Source: Phenylobacterium sp.
GTDB taxonomy: Bacteria > Pseudomonadota > Alphaproteobacteria > Caulobacterales > Caulobacteraceae
Assembly (NCBI RefSeq): GCF_016793285.1
Contig: NZ_JAEUMO010000095.1
Coordinates: 1-48,419, forward strand
Reading direction: 5' to 3'
DNA length: 48,419 nucleotides
The notes beneath the pieces are model-generated. The model searched no databases. It was given only the letters and a program-made list of their open reading frames with translations, and was not told where the DNA came from. Positions within the stretch are counted from its first letter, which is position 1, and each line of letters begins with the position of its first letter. Position numbers and translations under genes: made by a program. This document shows, in pieces, positions 36,801-43,606 of this stretch.

Positions 36801-36892
36801 CGATGACGGCCGATCAAATGGAAGCGCTTATCGGGTCGAAAGGACGCCGCCTCCACGCTGCTTTGGCGCGCAGAATTGCGGAAGCGAGCTAG
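33881..36892 (+). CDS. Caspase-like peptidase fused to a Ski2-like DEAD/DEAH helicase
   Basis: A 1003-residue protein. Residues 1-225 form a caspase (C14) domain: FIGIDRYRDPQVGDLNGA, the catalytic histidine in LISFAGHGTPD (H80) and cysteine in LLDCCFSGGAP (C126). From about 280 a superfamily 2 helicase follows: Q-motif region LNALQIAAIN, Walker A APTSAGKT (304-311), motif II VIDEAQF (DEAQ rather than DEAH/DExH, 406-409), motif III ALSAVIGD, and motif VI YKNMAGRAGRLGF (about 648-660), the Hel308/Ski2 form. A winged-helix and a C-terminal helix-hairpin-helix (VAAMTADQMEALIGSKGRR) end it. A nucleic-acid sensor that unleashes a protease is the natural reading. It is coupled to the YodC gene. Confidence 0.9.
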   Translation: MIRAAFIGIDRYRDPQVGDLNGATRDARALWAVLTDSIAGIDARLLTDDGATFATVNQALDETLDAAGDDDVVLISFAGHGTPDHRLVVADTSATDIPNTTITMEDLAERFRRSRARAVVMLLDCCFSGGAPARVIDFGVLPRAIGKPLDDVAGEGRVLFAASAAHQPALEDHQTRHGLFTKAILDHLLTGEPVSITGMVDDVVRAVRANAGRMGYEQTPVMFGMVEGELSLPPCRRGVNYQAAFPEYAPIRTTGDFAELAGYGLATEVLDAWRGRYSGGLNALQIAAINDHNVLGGNSLLTVAPTSAGKTFIGEVAAIKAITEGRKAVFLLPYKALVNEKFEDFSALYGDQLNLRIARCSGDYQDQVRDVLRGKYDLAFFTYEKFLGMVLSAPHILNQIGLVVIDEAQFITEPGRGMTVELLLTYLLSARDRGIAPQVIALSAVIGDINGFERWLGCNLLVTDQRPVPLIEGVIDRTGAWTFRREGEAPQTDQLLDRFAIRQRKEKPSDQDVIVPLVRHLVEQGEKVIVFRNNRGSSSGAANYLAAELGLPRAANVITELPEADQSVMSRSLRQALEGGVAFHHGDLNREERVAVERGFRRQDGGIHVLVATSTVAAGVNTPASTVIVAETEFRGADGSTPYTVAQYKNMAGRAGRLGFENEGKAILIADNGAERNQLMRTYVDGRPEPLRSSFDERNPGTWVMRLLAQVREAPRAAVTDMVANTYGGYLANLRDPRFRERMTETLDRLLTRMVADGLVEQEGEMIRLTMLGRACGESPLMLESALRLVEVLRRVQPERATPETLATLLEVLPERDEDYTPQAGRYGEARWQQTAGQRFGFDVAGLLRMRVGSDKEYYARCKRALIVADWIAGVPLNEIEDGYSANGFSAVRHADVRGFADGSRYLLESAVRIASIVLALALDEEAVAAFLKRLELGVPEAALWFTDFGLELTRGELLLLWDRGFGTPDRVAAMTADQMEALIGSKGRRLHAALARRIAEAS

Positions 36893-36894
36893 GG

Positions 36895-37092
36895 CTATTC
36901 GCCCATCAGCTCCTTCCAGCGGCGAAGGAGCTTTCCTGTATAGGCATCCGCCTCGATGAACTCCTTCATCGTGGCTTCTCTGAACAGAGCACCCGCCCTT
37001 GCATAGGCAGCCGGAATTTCTTCGCGGAGGCGATCGAGCTCCGCGCGCTCTTCATCAGTCAAGATGACTACGTCACCGCGGCGTTCTGCCAT
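36895..37092 (-). CDS. Small hypothetical protein
   Basis: A 65-residue, highly charged helical protein (LTDEERAELDRLREEIPAAY, then LRRWKELMGE). It looks like two helices and could be an antitoxin-like or regulatory partner. GAGGATA precedes the ATG. It ends two bases after the convergent helicase stop. No family recognised. Confidence 0.6.
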   Translation of the reverse strand: MAERRGDVVILTDEERAELDRLREEIPAAYARAGALFREATMKEFIEADAYTGKLLRRWKELMGE

Positions 37093-37167
37093 GGCTTATC
37101 CTCTCGTTTGATCAGTGCGGCGAAGGCTCAAGCGCGCCTTGCCCATGTCTTGGGTGATCGCTCGTAC

Positions 37168-37455
37168 TCACTCCGCCACCGCCTCCATGACCTCCTTCGG
37201 CCGGCGCTGAATAGCGAGCAGGTAGGCTGCCGCTGGCGCATCGGGATAGCGCCGCCCTTGCTCCCAGTTCTTCAGCGTTGCGAGCGGAATCCGAAATGCC
37301 GTCGAAAACCGGTTCTGCGACATATGAAGTGAACGCCGGATCGCCTTCACGTCCGGCACTTCGATCGTCGTCACGCGTATGCTGGCGCGCTGGCCGCGGA
37401 CATAGGCCGCAGCTTCACCCATGCTCTCAATCAGATCCTTCTCGAACTTACCCAT
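37168..37455 (-). CDS. HTH antitoxin, HigA/NadS-like
   Basis: A 95-residue protein with a C-terminal Cro/C1 helix-turn-helix: VPDVKAIRRSLHMSQNRFST then PLATLKNWEQGRRYPDAPA. The N-terminal half (RVTTIEVPDV) is the strand that normally wraps the toxin. It follows the RelE-like toxin gene by 10 bases, giving the toxin-first order of HigBA modules. It should neutralise the toxin and repress the pair from the inverted repeats upstream of the toxin. Confidence 0.85.
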   Translation of the reverse strand: MGKFEKDLIESMGEAAAYVRGQRASIRVTTIEVPDVKAIRRSLHMSQNRFSTAFRIPLATLKNWEQGRRYPDAPAAAYLLAIQRRPKEVMEAVAE

Positions 37456-37465
37456 CTCGCACCTC

Positions 37466-37807
37466 TCATTTCGCCTCGCCCTTCACGACCGCCGCGAACG
37501 CGCGGACGGCCTTCTTGCCTTCCGGTGACAGGTCTTCCTGCTGAGCCTTGGCATAGACCATCAGGAGGAAGAGCGGCCGCTCGGCATCGAAGTAGAAATA
37601 GACCACCCGCACGCCGCCGCGTTTCCCGGAGCCTGGCCGCGACCACCGCACCTTCCTCACGCCGCCCGTGTCGGGGATCACATCCCCGGCCTCCGGATTG
37701 GCGGCGATGAAATTGATGAAGGTCTCGCGCTCCTCATCGCCCCAAACGGCTTCCGCCTGACGCATGAAAAGTTTGGTCTCGCAGACGGTGATAAGCCTTG
37801 TTGCCAT
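37466..37807 (-). CDS. RelE/ParE superfamily toxin, HigB-like
   Basis: A 113-residue toxin of the RelE/HigB2 type. RQAEAVWGDEERETFINFIA is the N-terminal helix pair; GGVRKVRWSRPGSGKRGGVR VVYFYFD is the core strand with the GKRGGxRV(V/I)Y signature; LMVYAKAQQEDLSPEGKKA is the C-terminal helix. Members cleave mRNA at the ribosome. I start at ATG 37807 (MATRLITVC). A TTG three codons upstream is possible. The gene comes before its antitoxin, and its promoter region carries three matching half-sites. Confidence 0.87.
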   Translation of the reverse strand: MATRLITVCETKLFMRQAEAVWGDEERETFINFIAANPEAGDVIPDTGGVRKVRWSRPGSGKRGGVRVVYFYFDAERPLFLLMVYAKAQQEDLSPEGKKAVRAFAAVVKGEAK

Positions 37808-37822
37808 TCCAGACAACTATAC

Positions 37823-37877
37823 GCCAATGGCGTCCAAAAGTCCAGAAAAGACGCCATTGGCTTCTAAGCCATTGGCG
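37823..37877 (-). promoter_or_regulatory. Operator region of the HigBA-like pair
   Basis: Three related elements lie upstream of the toxin start: GCCAATGGCGTC (37823-37834), its exact reverse complement GACGCCATTGGC (37850-37861), and a third copy of the latter's core, GCCATTGGCG (37868-37877). The first two form a 12-base-arm dyad. Such repeats are usual autoregulation sites for HTH antitoxins. Symmetry is seen; binding is inferred. Confidence 0.65.
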
Positions 37878-37910
37878 CATAACGCCCCTACGGCACACCG
37901 CTCCGTAAGG

Positions 37911-38153
37911 TCACACTTCGGCGCGAGCGATCTCGCGAACACCGTCATCGCTGACGACAACTTTGACTTCGAACGCTAGGTGGTGGCGGGTGACCGTGGC
38001 CTCATAAATCTCGGTGCGCCCGAACCGCTCGCCGGCGAACGCGACCAGGCGCTCGCTGCCTGCTTTGTAGTGCTCGTGAATGGCCAGCAACTCGCGGAGG
38101 AACTGACCGAACACGAGCGCGCGCCCATCGTCTTTGATTTCAACGCCCCTCAT
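37911..38153 (-). CDS. Small hypothetical protein
   Basis: An 80-residue protein with AGGAGG five bases before its ATG, a strong sign that it is translated. The sequence (VEIKDDGRALVFGQFLRELL, then GRTEIYEATVTRHHLAFEVK) suggests mixed beta and helix with no known domain. It is transcribed toward the toxin gene but separated from it by the operator region. Confidence 0.6.
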   Translation of the reverse strand: MRGVEIKDDGRALVFGQFLRELLAIHEHYKAGSERLVAFAGERFGRTEIYEATVTRHHLAFEVKVVVSDDGVREIARAEV

Positions 38154-38267
38154 GAAACCTCCTGATCGGCAGACAGTAGAATACAGCTAGGGCGCGCTCC
38201 AGTTGTGCTTGAGCCAGAATACCGGCGCGGTAGAGTGCCGCGAGTACCGCCGCACAGGTCGCGAGCC

Positions 38268-38615
38268 ATGTCCAAAACCGCCACGACGAGATGGGCCGAA
38301 TTGGTCGAGCGCTATGAGGACGCCCGCCGCGTCCACGATGCCGCGCACGCGGCTTACGCGCGCGAAGCGGCGGGCTTTGACGAGGGCCACGAGCTTCGCT
38401 GCGAGGCGACCCGCGACGCCGAGATCGCGCTCGAAGACGAAATGCTGGCGATGGATGCGCCGCACCTGGCTGCCGCGGCGTATCAGTTGAAGATATTCGC
38501 GCTGCGCCATTGCAGCGTCGAGCTGGACGGCGAGTTGCTCGAAGACGAGGAGCCGGAAGGCTCTATCCTTCGCCGCATCCATCATGCCGTCGCGACCGCC
38601 GCCGCGCGCCATTAA
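38268..38615 (+). CDS. Small hypothetical helical protein
   Basis: A 115-residue, alanine- and acid-rich, mostly helical protein (RWAELVERYEDARRVHDAAH, then DAEIALEDEMLAMDAPHLAA). Its pattern resembles small proteins found on alphaproteobacterial plasmids and islands. No family recognised. I use the ATG at 38268; an upstream ATG at 38205 is in the same frame but adds an atypical Arg/Pro segment. Confidence 0.6.
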   Translation: MSKTATTRWAELVERYEDARRVHDAAHAAYAREAAGFDEGHELRCEATRDAEIALEDEMLAMDAPHLAAAAYQLKIFALRHCSVELDGELLEDEEPEGSILRRIHHAVATAAARH

Positions 38616-38712
38616 CCGGCCGCGCGGACTTGACCATGCCCGAAGCGCGCATGAGTGTTTAAGGCAGCTTGGCTTCGTCGGGACGGCACCCCCTTAACTT
38701 TGCCCCGACGTT

Positions 38713-38740
38713 GACGCCCCCGGCCCCCGCCGGGGGCGTC
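38713..38740. terminator. Strong hairpin, possible bidirectional terminator
   Basis: A 12-base perfect stem GACGCCCCCGGC / GCCGGGGGCGTC with a CCCC loop lies between the convergent 115- and 86-residue protein genes. There is only a weak T-tract, so its role is inferred from position. Confidence 0.5.
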
Positions 38741-38760
38741 GTTCTCCGGGCATCACCATC

Positions 38761-39021
38761 TCAGTCATCGAGCTGCGGCGGTTGAAGCCGCATGCGGATC
38801 GCTGCGGCGATCTGAAGCGCGACGATCTTTTCGTCGTCGAGGAGGGTTGGGTCGGCCGCCTTTTCATCGAACATCTGCGCCGCGACGAGGCATGCGGCTT
38901 CACTGCCGGCGAAGATCTCTTCTTCGATGATCTCCTCCACCACCTCGTCCAACGCGGCGCGATCCGCCGCGGGCAAGAGGGACAGGAGCATGCGGTCGCG
39001 CTCAGCCTGATGCATGACCAT
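38761..39021 (-). CDS. Small hypothetical acidic protein
   Basis: An 86-residue acidic helical protein (LDEVVEEIIEEEIFAGSEAA near the middle). It has no signal or motif. ATG at 39021 is used; an in-frame ATG at 39015 is as good. The composition recalls small antirestriction- or DUF-type island proteins, without proof. Confidence 0.55.
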   Translation of the reverse strand: MVMHQAERDRMLLSLLPAADRAALDEVVEEIIEEEIFAGSEAACLVAAQMFDEKAADPTLLDDEKIVALQIAAAIRMRLQPPQLDD

Positions 39022-39182
39022 GAAATTGTATCGACCGGGCTGCCGCGAGCGAAGGGCGTAAGTCTACCCTCCCGATCCGTCCGCTACCCAAAGCGCTCGA
39101 CACCCGACTTTCGTAGGGTTGGCGTCCTCGTCATAGTGAGTACTCGGACTCCAGCTGTACGTGGCTCGAAGGGGGATGCGGC

Positions 39183-39917
39183 TTGGATCGACTTGAGCGG
39201 ATCGATCGCTTCCTCAGCGTTATCGCGGCCGCGCCTGACTTTCGCTCCCTCTTCAAGCTCGTCGAAGCTGAGATCAAACGTCTCGGTTTCGAGCGCTACA
39301 CCTATCGACTGCTGGCCCTGCCGAACGGCGCGCGGCCGGACTGCGTGTCCACGAACTATCCTGCCGAATGGCTGACACGTTATCGGGCCGAGAACTACGA
39401 GGCGGACGATGCGATTTTCCATCGCATGGCCGAGAGCACGCGGCCGATCATCTGGTCGGAAGTCATCAAACCGGCGGCCCTGACTTCGGCGCAACAGCGG
39501 ATCTTCAACGAAGGGGCCGATTTTGGAGTCGTTTCCGGCGTCTCGGTGCCGCTCTGGGGGCCAGGCGCGGTTCGGAGTCGCTTCGGTGTTGCCAGCTCAG
39601 GACGTCCGGAAGAGATCGAGAAACTGTATCGGGAGCATCGGCACGAACTCCAGATTATGGCGACCTACGTTCACGAGCGGGCGCTCGCCCTTGTCGCTGA
39701 TGAGGTGCCCGAGCAGCGGGTCAACCTCACCGCGCGCGAAATCGAGGTGCTCAAGTGGACGGCCGCCGGCAAGACGAGTTGGGAGACCGCCAACATCCTG
39801 ACCGTCACCGAGGCCACGGTGAAAGAGCATCTCGGGAATGTGTGCCGGAAGTTCGGGGTGAAGAGCCGGACGCATGCGGTCGCGCTCGGTATCTGGCGCG
39901 GCTACCTCACGCCATGA
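39183..39917 (+). CDS. LuxR-family transcriptional regulator with autoinducer-binding domain
   Basis: A 244-residue quorum-sensing type regulator. Residues 15-165 form the acyl-homoserine-lactone-binding domain, retaining W63, Y67, D76, W91 and G119 at the positions of TraR W57, Y61, D70, W85 and G113. The proline that normally follows the aspartate is replaced by alanine (A77). The C-terminal GerE-type HTH is complete (LTAREIEVLKWTAAGKTSWE). Start TTG 39183 is used. No luxI gene is in view, so it is a LuxR solo here. In mobile elements such regulators often control transfer, as TraR does. Confidence 0.9.
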   Translation: MDRLERIDRFLSVIAAAPDFRSLFKLVEAEIKRLGFERYTYRLLALPNGARPDCVSTNYPAEWLTRYRAENYEADDAIFHRMAESTRPIIWSEVIKPAALTSAQQRIFNEGADFGVVSGVSVPLWGPGAVRSRFGVASSGRPEEIEKLYREHRHELQIMATYVHERALALVADEVPEQRVNLTAREIEVLKWTAAGKTSWETANILTVTEATVKEHLGNVCRKFGVKSRTHAVALGIWRGYLTP

Positions 39918-40014
39918 CCCCTACGAAAGTCGGGTAGCCCACCGCTGCCCGCTCGACCTAGCCTTCCGCCAGGTGAGTGGCGAGTGCATCAGTTCAATGG
40001 CGGATTGGGTACAT

Positions 40015-40290
40015 CTAGCGGCCACCGCGGCGCGTGCGCCCTGGCGACGCCTGCGCGGCGACGCGCTTCAACAACTCAGCGCCGGTCGTCTCCACGTCGA
40101 TCTCAAGCGCCGCCGCGATGCCCACGAACTCCAGGAAGTCGATGCGCCGCTGGCCGCGCTCGTAGGCCGAGACAAACGACTGAGGCTTCTGAAGGCGGCG
40201 CGCCAATTCCACCTGCGTGACGCCAGCGTCCCGGCGCACCCGGCCCAGATAGTCGCCGACGACTTTATGATCCGCCGGACCTGGCCACAC
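40015..40290 (-). CDS. XRE-family HTH regulator
   Basis: A 91-residue protein with a Cro/C1-type HTH: VVGDYLGRVRRDAGVTQVEL then ARRLQKPQSFVSAYERGQRR. The helix-turn-helix covers about residues 12-65; the rest is a short basic tail. GTG start. It is likely a repressor of itself or of the divergent gene, because a palindrome cluster lies between them. Confidence 0.82.
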   Translation of the reverse strand: MWPGPADHKVVGDYLGRVRRDAGVTQVELARRLQKPQSFVSAYERGQRRIDFLEFVGIAAALEIDVETTGAELLKRVAAQASPGRTRRGGR

Positions 40291-40333
40291 GCGAAACAGC
40301 TCTCCCGATACGAGAATCTGCGTGCAGCGCTAA

Positions 40334-40378
40334 ATCGGATGATCCAATAACGAAAAATCCGATATCGGATCATCCGAT
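40334..40378. promoter_or_regulatory. Palindrome cluster between the XRE and PEPxxWA-CTERM genes
   Basis: Outer dyad ATCGGATGATCC (40334-40345) and GGATCATCCGAT (40367-40378), with a central perfect 14-base palindrome ATCCGATATCGGAT (40357-40370). It lies in the divergent intergenic region and is a natural operator for the XRE protein. Confidence 0.6.
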
Positions 40379-40435
40379 ATCTCTATCACCGAAGGCCGAT
40401 GATGGTCTTCGCCTTGCAACACCTTGGGGGCAAAG

Positions 40436-41107
40436 ATGACGAAGATAAGGATGGGACTTCTCGCCGGTGCGGCGCTCATGGCCGCAGCGCTTCCGGCAGC
40501 GGCCAGCACGACCATCACCTTTGATGAGCGGACGTCGGCGAGCGGCGTCGACACGGGCGATTTCGAGAGCGCGGGCTTCCTCTTCACGCACGCCTTCAAT
40601 CAGGGCGTGGGCTTTCGGAGCTGGGGCACGGAAGGCGAGTTCGCGCCCAACAACGCCGATCCGGATGGCGCGACGCTCTTCGACAACGTAGGCGGTCGTT
40701 ATGCCAACGCCTTCGCCGCTATCGGCGGCGGCGCCTTCGCGCTGTTCTCCATCGACCTTGCCGACATCTACAACGGTCAGGCCGGCGGGTTGCCGCTCAC
40801 GACCATCTTCACGGCGACCAAGGCCGGCGGCGGTACGGTGACGCAGAGCTTCACCTTCGATCAGACGCCAGGCCTCAAGACCTTCGCCTTCAACACCGAT
40901 TTCCAGAACGTGGTCTCGGTGTCCTGGGGCGGCGATCTCAATTCGAACGGCACGAGTCCCTATGGCGTCCAGCTCGACAACATCGTGGTGGGCGAGGCTG
41001 TCACGGGCGGTGTTCCCGAACCCGCGACCTGGGCCTTGATGATCCTGGGCTTCGGCGCGGCGGGCGCTGCTTTGCGCCGCCGGTCATCGCCCGCGCCGCA
41101 GCTCTGA
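40436..41107 (+). CDS. PEPxxWA-CTERM sorting domain protein
   Basis: A 223-residue exported protein. The N-terminus has a signal peptide (GLLAGAALMAAALPAAAS). The middle is a beta-rich secreted domain (GGGTVTQSFTFDQTPGLKTF, DLNSNGTSPYGVQLDNIVVG). The C-terminus is a PEPxxWA-CTERM anchor: VPEPATWALMILGFGAAGAA then basic RRR. Such proteins are exported and sorted at the cell surface of exopolysaccharide-producing alphaproteobacteria. ATG 40436 is used, preceded by GGGGG. Its presence inside a mobile element is unusual. Confidence 0.88.
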   Translation: MTKIRMGLLAGAALMAAALPAAASTTITFDERTSASGVDTGDFESAGFLFTHAFNQGVGFRSWGTEGEFAPNNADPDGATLFDNVGGRYANAFAAIGGGAFALFSIDLADIYNGQAGGLPLTTIFTATKAGGGTVTQSFTFDQTPGLKTFAFNTDFQNVVSVSWGGDLNSNGTSPYGVQLDNIVVGEAVTGGVPEPATWALMILGFGAAGAALRRRSSPAPQL

Positions 41108-41122
41108 AATCGAACGTCAGCC

Positions 41123-41157
41123 TGTGCAGCGCGCGGGTGATTTGACGCGCCGCTGCA
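41123..41157. terminator. Hairpin between convergent genes
   Basis: GTGCAGCG (41123-41130) and CGCTGCAC (41150-41157) enclose a GC-rich interior, between the PEPxxWA-CTERM gene and the end of the relaxase gene. A possible two-way terminator; there is no T-tract. Confidence 0.4.
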
Positions 41158-41188
41158 CGAAAGGTCGCAAGGATCGTACGGCCTAACG

Positions 41189-42379
41189 TCAGCGGCTCCG
41201 GGTGTGGCCTGCACCGGGAGCCCCGTTTTGTTGGCCGAGCCCTCTGCTGACATCCGGCGCATCGAGCTTGGCGGCCCTCAGCCGATCAAGCGCATTCTGC
41301 TCGTTCTCGCTCAGCTCGCGACTTGGGGTGATTTCTTCGGCGGGCGCGGGCTTCGTGACCTCGGCAGCCGCGGCCTGGCGCTGGCGGTCCTGCTCCATCT
41401 GACGAAGCCGCTCCTGGCGTCGCTCAAAGTCGGCCTGGGCTGCGAGGCTCTGGCTCACATAGTCACCGCCGCGCCTATACTCATCGCCGGCTGCGAACTC
41501 AGCCTTGGCCTCGCGAAGGCGACGCATGGTGTCGTCATCACCCGCGAGTTCGTTCCCGATTTCCTTGCCGCTCCGCTCGCGCAGCAGCGACTTCACCTCG
41601 CTGATGGTAGGTATGCTGGCCCGGTCGATCGGCGCCATGAACTCGCGCAGCTCGGCCGCCTTCACGCCCTCGATCCGGCGCGCGAGGCTGTGGATGCCGC
41701 CGGCATAGTCGACGATTACGAAGTCACGGCGATCTCCGTGAGCGAGGACATAACCCTTGTCCGCCAACGCCGCGCGGAAGGACTCTGCGCCATCACTCGC
41801 CTGGAAGGCCACGCTCACCTCGGCCTTCACATCCTTGCCTTTGATGCCGGTGCGGTCTTCCTGCCTCAGCTCCGCGCGCGATGGTGTGCGGTCGGGGCGT
41901 TCTACCCCGCTGCGCTCGTGATGAGCCCCTTGAATGCGAGCGTGACCCCACTCGGCCTCAAGGGCTCTGCTAACCTGTTCGTGCTTCCGAAAATTATGGC
42001 TGTCAGACACGGCGCGCATGTGGTGGATGTCGATCCGCGTCCACACGACGTGCAGGTGCTCGCGACCTTCCTTCTCATGCAGCACCACGACGCGCGCATG
42101 ACCGTCGAAGCCCATCTTGCGCTCTAGCGCGTCGACCGCCTGGTTGCGCTGTTCGGCCGACAGGCGGTGCGGCGGCTCGGGGCTGATAGCGGCGTGATAG
42201 AGCGGCTTCTGACACCGCGTTCCCATCGCATAGGTGTCCATCTCGATCAGGGCCCCGCGGAGATCTTCTGCGATGGTGCCGCGCGTCTCGAGGAGTTCGA
42301 TCCGCTCGTTCGTCTCGGCATTGCCGAGATGCTTCGCGAGACCGGCGGGGCCTGATCTTGATGTGCCCTTGATGATCAT
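41189..42379 (-). CDS. Relaxase (MobA/VirD2-type mobilization nuclease)
   Basis: A 396-residue relaxase. The N-terminal domain carries the expected features: a Tyr-rich segment (ALIEMDTYAMGTRCQ, with Y61 in LYHAAIS and H62), and the metal-binding histidine motif near REHLHVVWTRID (H108 and H110, plus H101 upstream). The C-terminal half is helical and charged (ERRQERLRQMEQDRQRQAAA). It would nick oriT and stay covalently bound to the 5' end during transfer. It overlaps the MobC-like gene by four bases (ATGA), the usual arrangement. Which MOB class is not certain. Confidence 0.9.
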   Translation of the reverse strand: MIIKGTSRSGPAGLAKHLGNAETNERIELLETRGTIAEDLRGALIEMDTYAMGTRCQKPLYHAAISPEPPHRLSAEQRNQAVDALERKMGFDGHARVVVLHEKEGREHLHVVWTRIDIHHMRAVSDSHNFRKHEQVSRALEAEWGHARIQGAHHERSGVERPDRTPSRAELRQEDRTGIKGKDVKAEVSVAFQASDGAESFRAALADKGYVLAHGDRRDFVIVDYAGGIHSLARRIEGVKAAELREFMAPIDRASIPTISEVKSLLRERSGKEIGNELAGDDDTMRRLREAKAEFAAGDEYRRGGDYVSQSLAAQADFERRQERLRQMEQDRQRQAAAAEVTKPAPAEEITPSRELSENEQNALDRLRAAKLDAPDVSRGLGQQNGAPGAGHTRSR

Positions 42380-42732
42380 GAGCCACGCCCCAGAGCGGCA
42401 AGGATCGCATCGCGAACCCGCTTCAGATCATCGAGGGCCGCAACGAGCGCGCTCCTCTGCATCGGCATGTTGGCGTTGGCTGACCTCGCGATTTGATTCA
42501 CGTTGGAGCCAACATGCCCGAGCTGGCTGAGGATGCGGACCAGCTCCTGGCGCTCGACTGGCGGCCTGCGCACTTGGCGCGGGGCCGGCGCACCTAATAG
42601 CACCTGGCGGGCGTAACTGCCGGAGGTCAGGCCCGCTCGCGCCGCATGGTCGTCGACCGTGGCGCGTTCATCCGGCGTGAAGCGGATGGTGAGGTGCGTC
42701 GTGCGTGCGCGCTTTTCGCTGCCGTGACTCAT
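42376..42732 (-). CDS. MobC-like relaxosome protein
   Basis: A 118-residue protein with an RHH-type N-terminus (RTTHLTIRFTPDERATVDDH) and a helical C-terminus (VRILSQLGHVGSNVNQIARS and so on). This is the MobC pattern of mobilization accessory proteins that bind oriT and help the relaxase. ATG at 42732 is used; the frame stays open to 42918 but the extra part covers the hairpin array and is unlikely to be translated. It is coupled to the relaxase gene by a four-base overlap. Confidence 0.87.
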   Translation of the reverse strand: MSHGSEKRARTTHLTIRFTPDERATVDDHAARAGLTSGSYARQVLLGAPAPRQVRRPPVERQELVRILSQLGHVGSNVNQIARSANANMPMQRSALVAALDDLKRVRDAILAALGRGS

Positions 42733-43606
42733 GCGAGGCTCCGGCTGCGAGCTGGGGTCCAGGGGAGCAAGACTCCCCGGTCTCGACGACGTCGCGCGGC
42801 ATCCAATCCGGCGGACGGGTTGGCCTGAGGTCTCGGAACCGGAGAGTTCTGAGCGGGGAGGTCCAGCGAGGGTGCAACCCTCTTGGTCGGGGTCCACGGG
42901 GACGAAGTCCCCTGGCAAGCTGCGCGGGGCGCCGCAGGCGAGTGCAACGCACTACCGCGCATGGCTTGCCCCCTTCCTTATTCCACCGCGCCCTATGCGC
43001 ATCCGTGGAATTGCCGAAGAGGCACAGGACCCGTTGCCGACCACAACGAGCCTCAAACGCCAACCGCATCTCGTCGGTCGACACTCTGAACCAACACCTT
43101 CTGGCCACTCACCAACTGCACTTCCGCTGATCCACGGAGGGCCCTTTTGAGGCTGGCGTAGTGGTGCGGTGCTCGCTTCGTTCGGCGGTTCATCCACTGT
43201 CGGTGCGTCGGCGATCCGGGTGTTGGCAGGCTCTGCATAGGCGTCTCCTCCGGTTGTGATGTGCGCAGGGGAGCGGCGGCACCGAGGGCGACAAGATGAG
43301 AATTTTTCGAGGAGCCCCCAAAGCTCTCGGGAGGGATGCGCACGGCGCGTACCCTTGACCGACGCGCAGCAAAGCGGAGCGAGGTCAGGGGCCGGATCGA
43401 AAAATTGTTGTCTTGAGCGAGCGCTGTGCGCGAGCGACGCCGAAGGGTCCGGCGCCAGACTGCGCGTGAGCTCGTCGGGTGAGGATTGTAGGTGGCCCGA
43501 CTTCGGCGAGGCGTCTGCGAACCCGCGAGCGCGGGGTGCGGCCTCATACCAAAAGCCGCATCCGGATGTGGAACACGCCTGCATGTTATTTTGCAGGCGC
43601 AACGAG
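42733..43606. other. Candidate oriT region with three GGTCCA-hairpin units
   Basis: An 874-base stretch without a convincing gene, between MobC and the coupling protein. Three units share the layout GGTCCA then a hairpin: GGGGAG-CAAGA-CTCCCC (42762-42778), GAGGG-TGCAA-CCCTC (42868-42882) and GGGGAC-GAA-GTCCCC (42898-42912), the GGTCCA boxes at 42756, 42860 and 42891. A fourth hairpin, GTGC-AAC-GCAC, lies at 42945-42955. Loops and stems differ while pairing is kept. Position next to mobC and relaxase makes this the likely transfer origin; the nick site itself cannot be placed. The right part (43330-43560) has GAGCGAG-type short repeats. Confidence 0.55.

Noticed and set aside
39183-39917. A luxI-type synthase partner for the LuxR gene.
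   Set aside because: No neighbouring frame has acyl-homoserine-lactone synthase motifs.
42376-42918. A longer MobC start at 42918.
   Set aside because: The extra 62 residues cover the hairpin units and are Pro/Ser/Arg-rich; the ATG at 42732 gives normal family length.
42860-42960. A CRISPR array formed by the repeated hairpins.
   Set aside because: Repeats are short, stems differ and spacing is irregular; no spacers of constant length and no cas genes.
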